Shown here in pieces: positions 61,698-64,000 of a stretch of 64,000 bases of DNA. The first letter of the stretch is position 1. Each line of letters starts with the position of its first letter. Under the pieces are notes generated by a model. It ran no database searches and had not been told where the DNA came from. It saw nothing but the letters and a program-made list of their open reading frames with translations. Source of the stretch: RYN-111 sp963760125 (GTDB taxonomy: Bacteria > Actinomycetota > Actinomycetes > Mycobacteriales > SCTD01); the NCBI GenBank assembly GCA_963760125.1, contig CAVXBV010000008.1:1-64000 (forward strand), written 5' to 3'. The translations under genes and the position numbers were made by a program.

Positions 61698-62197
61698 GGC
61701 TCTCCCGCGTGCTCAGTGCCGCTGCCACCTGCCTCGGGGTGGGGCTCGTCGTCGGGTTGATCCTCGGGCCGACTGCGACGGCCGTGGCACCGCCCGACCC
61801 GGCGACCGCTGTTCGCTTCTCGCTGCCCGGTCTCGTGGCTGGTGCCGGCGACCCGGTCCTGAGCGGGTTCACCGAGACCGCTCCGGCCCGGGGCCGCCTC
61901 GCGCAGGTCAGCGGCCCCTTCGATGACCGCTTCACCCTGAGCGAGACGACGCTGACGAACGGCACCGCGCGCGGCGTCGTGACCGTCACCAGTGACGTGA
62001 GCGAGGTGATCGACCTGCAGGTCCAGGTCGGCTTCTACGACGCTGACGGGTCACTGCTCGGCACAGGGATCTGGGAGAAGCACGGCGAGGGCTCACACCC
62101 GGACGAGGTCGCCAGGTTCACCGTGACAGCTCCGCCGACGTACCGCGATCGAGTGGCCGCGGCGGCTGTCGGCGTCCCTGTCCTGGTGAACGAGTAG
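61694..62197 (+). CDS. Secreted hypothetical protein coupled to the alkaline phosphatase
   Basis: A 167-residue protein with an N-terminal signal or anchor (VRLSRVLSAAATCLGVGLVVGLILG). The mature part is beta-rich and has one long conserved-looking stretch, DLQVQVGFYDADGSLLGTGIWEKHGEG. The GTG overlaps the phosphatase stop by four bases, so they are co-translated. No domain recognised; a partner or substrate-handling role for the phosphatase is a guess from position. Confidence 0.75.
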   Translation: MRLSRVLSAAATCLGVGLVVGLILGPTATAVAPPDPATAVRFSLPGLVAGAGDPVLSGFTETAPARGRLAQVSGPFDDRFTLSETTLTNGTARGVVTVTSDVSEVIDLQVQVGFYDADGSLLGTGIWEKHGEGSHPDEVARFTVTAPPTYRDRVAAAAVGVPVLVNE

Positions 62198-62225
62198 CCG
62201 CCCGAACCGGGCGCCGGGCCGCTCG

Positions 62226-62231
62226 ATAGGC
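62226..62231 (+). promoter_or_regulatory. -10 element of accA
   Basis: TAGGCT about 30 bases upstream of GTG 62262. Unlike the leaderless genes here, accA also has a ribosome site (AGGGAG, 62252-62257). Confidence 0.35.
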
Positions 62232-62261
62232 TCACGGCGCCTCACCGAGCTAGGGAGTTCC

Positions 62262-64000
62262 GTGCGCAAGGTCCTGATCGCCAACCGCGGCGAGATCGCT
62301 GTCCGTGTCGCCCGCGCCTGCAAGGACGCCGGCCTGCTCTCGGTCGCCGTCTACGCCGAGCCCGACCTCGACGCGCTGCACGTGCGCGTCGCCGACGAGG
62401 CGTACGCCCTCGGGGGGACGACGCCCGGCGACTCCTACCTGCGCATCGACAAGGTGCTCGCGGCGCTGAAGGAGTCCGGAGCGGACGCGGTCCACCCCGG
62501 CTACGGCTTCCTGTCGGAGAACGCCGAGTTCGCCCAGGCCGTCATCGACGCCGGCGCCACGTGGATCGGCCCGTCCCCCGAGGCGATCGCGGCGCTCGGC
62601 GACAAGACCACCGCGCGCCACATCGCGCTGAAGATCGGTGCCCCGCTGGTCCCCGGCACCGCCGACCCCGTGAAGGGCGTCGACGAGGTCCTCGCCTTCG
62701 TCGAGGAGTACGGCCTGCCCGTGGCCATCAAGGCGGCGTTCGGCGGCGGCGGGCGCGGTCTGAAGATCGCGCGCACCAAGGACGAAGTCCCCGAGCTGTA
62801 CGAGTCCGCCGTCCGCGAGGCCGTGGCTGCCTTCGGCCGCGGTGAGTGCTTCGTCGAGCGCTACCTCGACAAGCCGCGCCACGTCGAGACGCAGGTCCTC
62901 GCCGACACCCACGGCAACGTCGTCGTCGTCAGCACCCGCGACTGCTCGCTGCAGCGCCGCTACCAGAAGGTCGTTGAAGAGGCCCCCGCCCCGTTCCTGT
63001 CGCAGGAGCAGATCGACCAGATCTACCAGGCGTCCAAGGACATCATCCGCGAGGCGAAGTACGTCGGGGCCGGCACCTGCGAGTTCCTCGTCGGGGCCGA
63101 CGGGCTGATCTCCTTCCTCGAGGTCAACACCCGCCTGCAGGTCGAGCACCCGGTGACCGAAGAGGTGACCGGTGTCGACCTCGTGCGCGAGCAGTTCCGC
63201 ATCGCCGACGGCCTCGAGCTGACCTTCACCGACCCGGAGCCGCGCGGGCACTCCTTCGAGTTCCGCATCAACGGCGAGGACCCGGGGCGCGGCTTCCTGC
63301 CGGCCCCCGGCACCGTCACCTCCTTCATCCCGCCGCTCGGACCCGGTGTCCGCGTCGACACCGGGGTCGAGTCCGGCTCCGTCATCGGCGGGGCGTTCGA
63401 CTCCCTGCTCGCCAAGCTCATCGTCACCGGCGCGACCCGCGAGGAGGCGCTTCAGCGCGCCGCCCGCGCGCTGGACGAGATGACGGTCGACGGGATGGCG
63501 ACGCTGCTGCCGTTCCACCGCAAGGTCGTCGTCGACCCCGCCTTCACGAGCGAGCCGTTCACGGTCCACAACCGCTGGATCGAGACCGAGTTCGACAACG
63601 ACCTCCCGCCGTACGCCGGTGCTGCCGACGTGGACGAGCAGACCGCGCCGCGCGAAACCGTGGTGGTCGAGGTCGGGGGCAAGCGCCTCGAGGTGTCCCT
63701 CCCTGCCGGCTTCGGCGGAGGCGGCGGGGCACCCGCTGCCAAGGGCCCGGCCAAGCGCAAGGCGGGCAGCAAGGCCGGCGCCGCGGCGTCCGGCGACGCC
63801 CTCACCTCGCCGATGCAGGGGACCATCGTCAAGGTCGCCGTCGAGGACGGCGCTCAGGTCGAGGCCGGTGACCTCATCGTCGTGCTCGAGGCCATGAAGA
63901 TGGAGCAGCCGCTCAACGCACACAAGGCCGGCACCGTGACCGGCCTGTCCTCCTCGGTCGGTGACGTCGTCACCGCCGGCACCGCCCTCTGCGAGATCAA
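62262..64000 (+). CDS. accA: Acyl-CoA carboxylase alpha subunit: biotin carboxylase plus BCCP (runs off the window)
   Basis: At least 579 codons are present; the stop lies beyond the window. The biotin carboxylase part (1-450) has KVLIANRGEIAVRVARAC, HPGYGFLSENAEFA, the ATP-grasp loop AAFGGGGRGLK, and FLEVNTRLQVEHPVTEEVTG. A linker rich in Lys/Ala/Gly (about 490-515) leads to the biotin carrier domain with EAMKMEQ; biotin would be attached at K546 by the BirA encoded at 57503. GTG 62262 has AGGGAG five bases upstream. The sequence ends at TALCEI, so only a few residues are missing. Confidence 0.94.
   Translation, partial: MRKVLIANRGEIAVRVARACKDAGLLSVAVYAEPDLDALHVRVADEAYALGGTTPGDSYLRIDKVLAALKESGADAVHPGYGFLSENAEFAQAVIDAGATWIGPSPEAIAALGDKTTARHIALKIGAPLVPGTADPVKGVDEVLAFVEEYGLPVAIKAAFGGGGRGLKIARTKDEVPELYESAVREAVAAFGRGECFVERYLDKPRHVETQVLADTHGNVVVVSTRDCSLQRRYQKVVEEAPAPFLSQEQIDQIYQASKDIIREAKYVGAGTCEFLVGADGLISFLEVNTRLQVEHPVTEEVTGVDLVREQFRIADGLELTFTDPEPRGHSFEFRINGEDPGRGFLPAPGTVTSFIPPLGPGVRVDTGVESGSVIGGAFDSLLAKLIVTGATREEALQRAARALDEMTVDGMATLLPFHRKVVVDPAFTSEPFTVHNRWIETEFDNDLPPYAGAADVDEQTAPRETVVVEVGGKRLEVSLPAGFGGGGGAPAAKGPAKRKAGSKAGAAASGDALTSPMQGTIVKVAVEDGAQVEAGDLIVVLEAMKMEQPLNAHKAGTVTGLSSSVGDVVTAGTALCEI

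Overview
The window comes from a high-GC actinobacterium. Signs of this are the GC-rich codons, frequent GTG starts, ATGA/GTGA operon overlaps, two DUF222/HNH (13E12-type) genes, a DevR/DevS pair with Acg-type proteins, and an AccA/AccD/AccE acyl-CoA carboxylase set with BirA. Gene order looks most like Nocardioidaceae or a related family, but that placement is inference. I saw no rRNA or tRNA gene.

Layout. 1-648: a 28-bp tandem repeat array. 742-5812: an accessory island with three type II toxin-antitoxin modules (vapBC, a second vapBC, hepT-mntA), a DUF2293 gene and a tyrosine recombinase preceded by an 18-bp direct repeat. 5966-7546: a DUF222/HNH nuclease. 7703-28929: a surface-polysaccharide locus with glycosyltransferases, methyltransferases, a Wzm/Wzt ABC exporter, two GT-C-like membrane proteins, a flippase-like protein, a secreted amidase and RmlB/RmlD for dTDP-rhamnose. 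29000-32073: four small exported-protein genes (one decayed), each followed by its own GC-rich terminator, three of them with a shared upstream element. 32338-36681: a second HNH gene, an LCP protein that probably attaches polymer to the wall, and two small genes. 36808-45142: a Ca2+/cation antiporter-like protein, NDH-2, then a DevR/DevS-type hypoxia or dormancy module (two Acg proteins, a tandem USP, a membrane protein) with two palindromes resembling DevR boxes. 45177-52029: acyl-CoA dehydrogenase, UDP-glucose dehydrogenase, a large membrane protein, a CoA-binding protein and a SigE-family sigma factor with its partner. 52726-64000: purE/purK, a phosphatase, GtrA, an adenylate cyclase, a PH-domain protein, birA, accD-accE, an alkaline phosphatase and the start of accA.

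How it works together. RmlB/RmlD and UDP-glucose dehydrogenase would supply activated sugars. The glycosyltransferases build a chain on a lipid carrier, a coiled-coil methyltransferase may cap it, Wzm/Wzt export it and LCP ligates it to peptidoglycan. DevS (with the expected haem-ligand histidine) and DevR would switch on the Acg/USP genes under low oxygen or NO. BirA biotinylates AccA, which works with AccD and AccE.

Caveat: five conserved genes (10478-11447, 12705-13804, 13801-15007, 32338-34100, 47630-50215) have clean single-base frameshifts, mostly extra bases. That may be sequence error rather than biology, and it should be settled before any of them is called a pseudogene.
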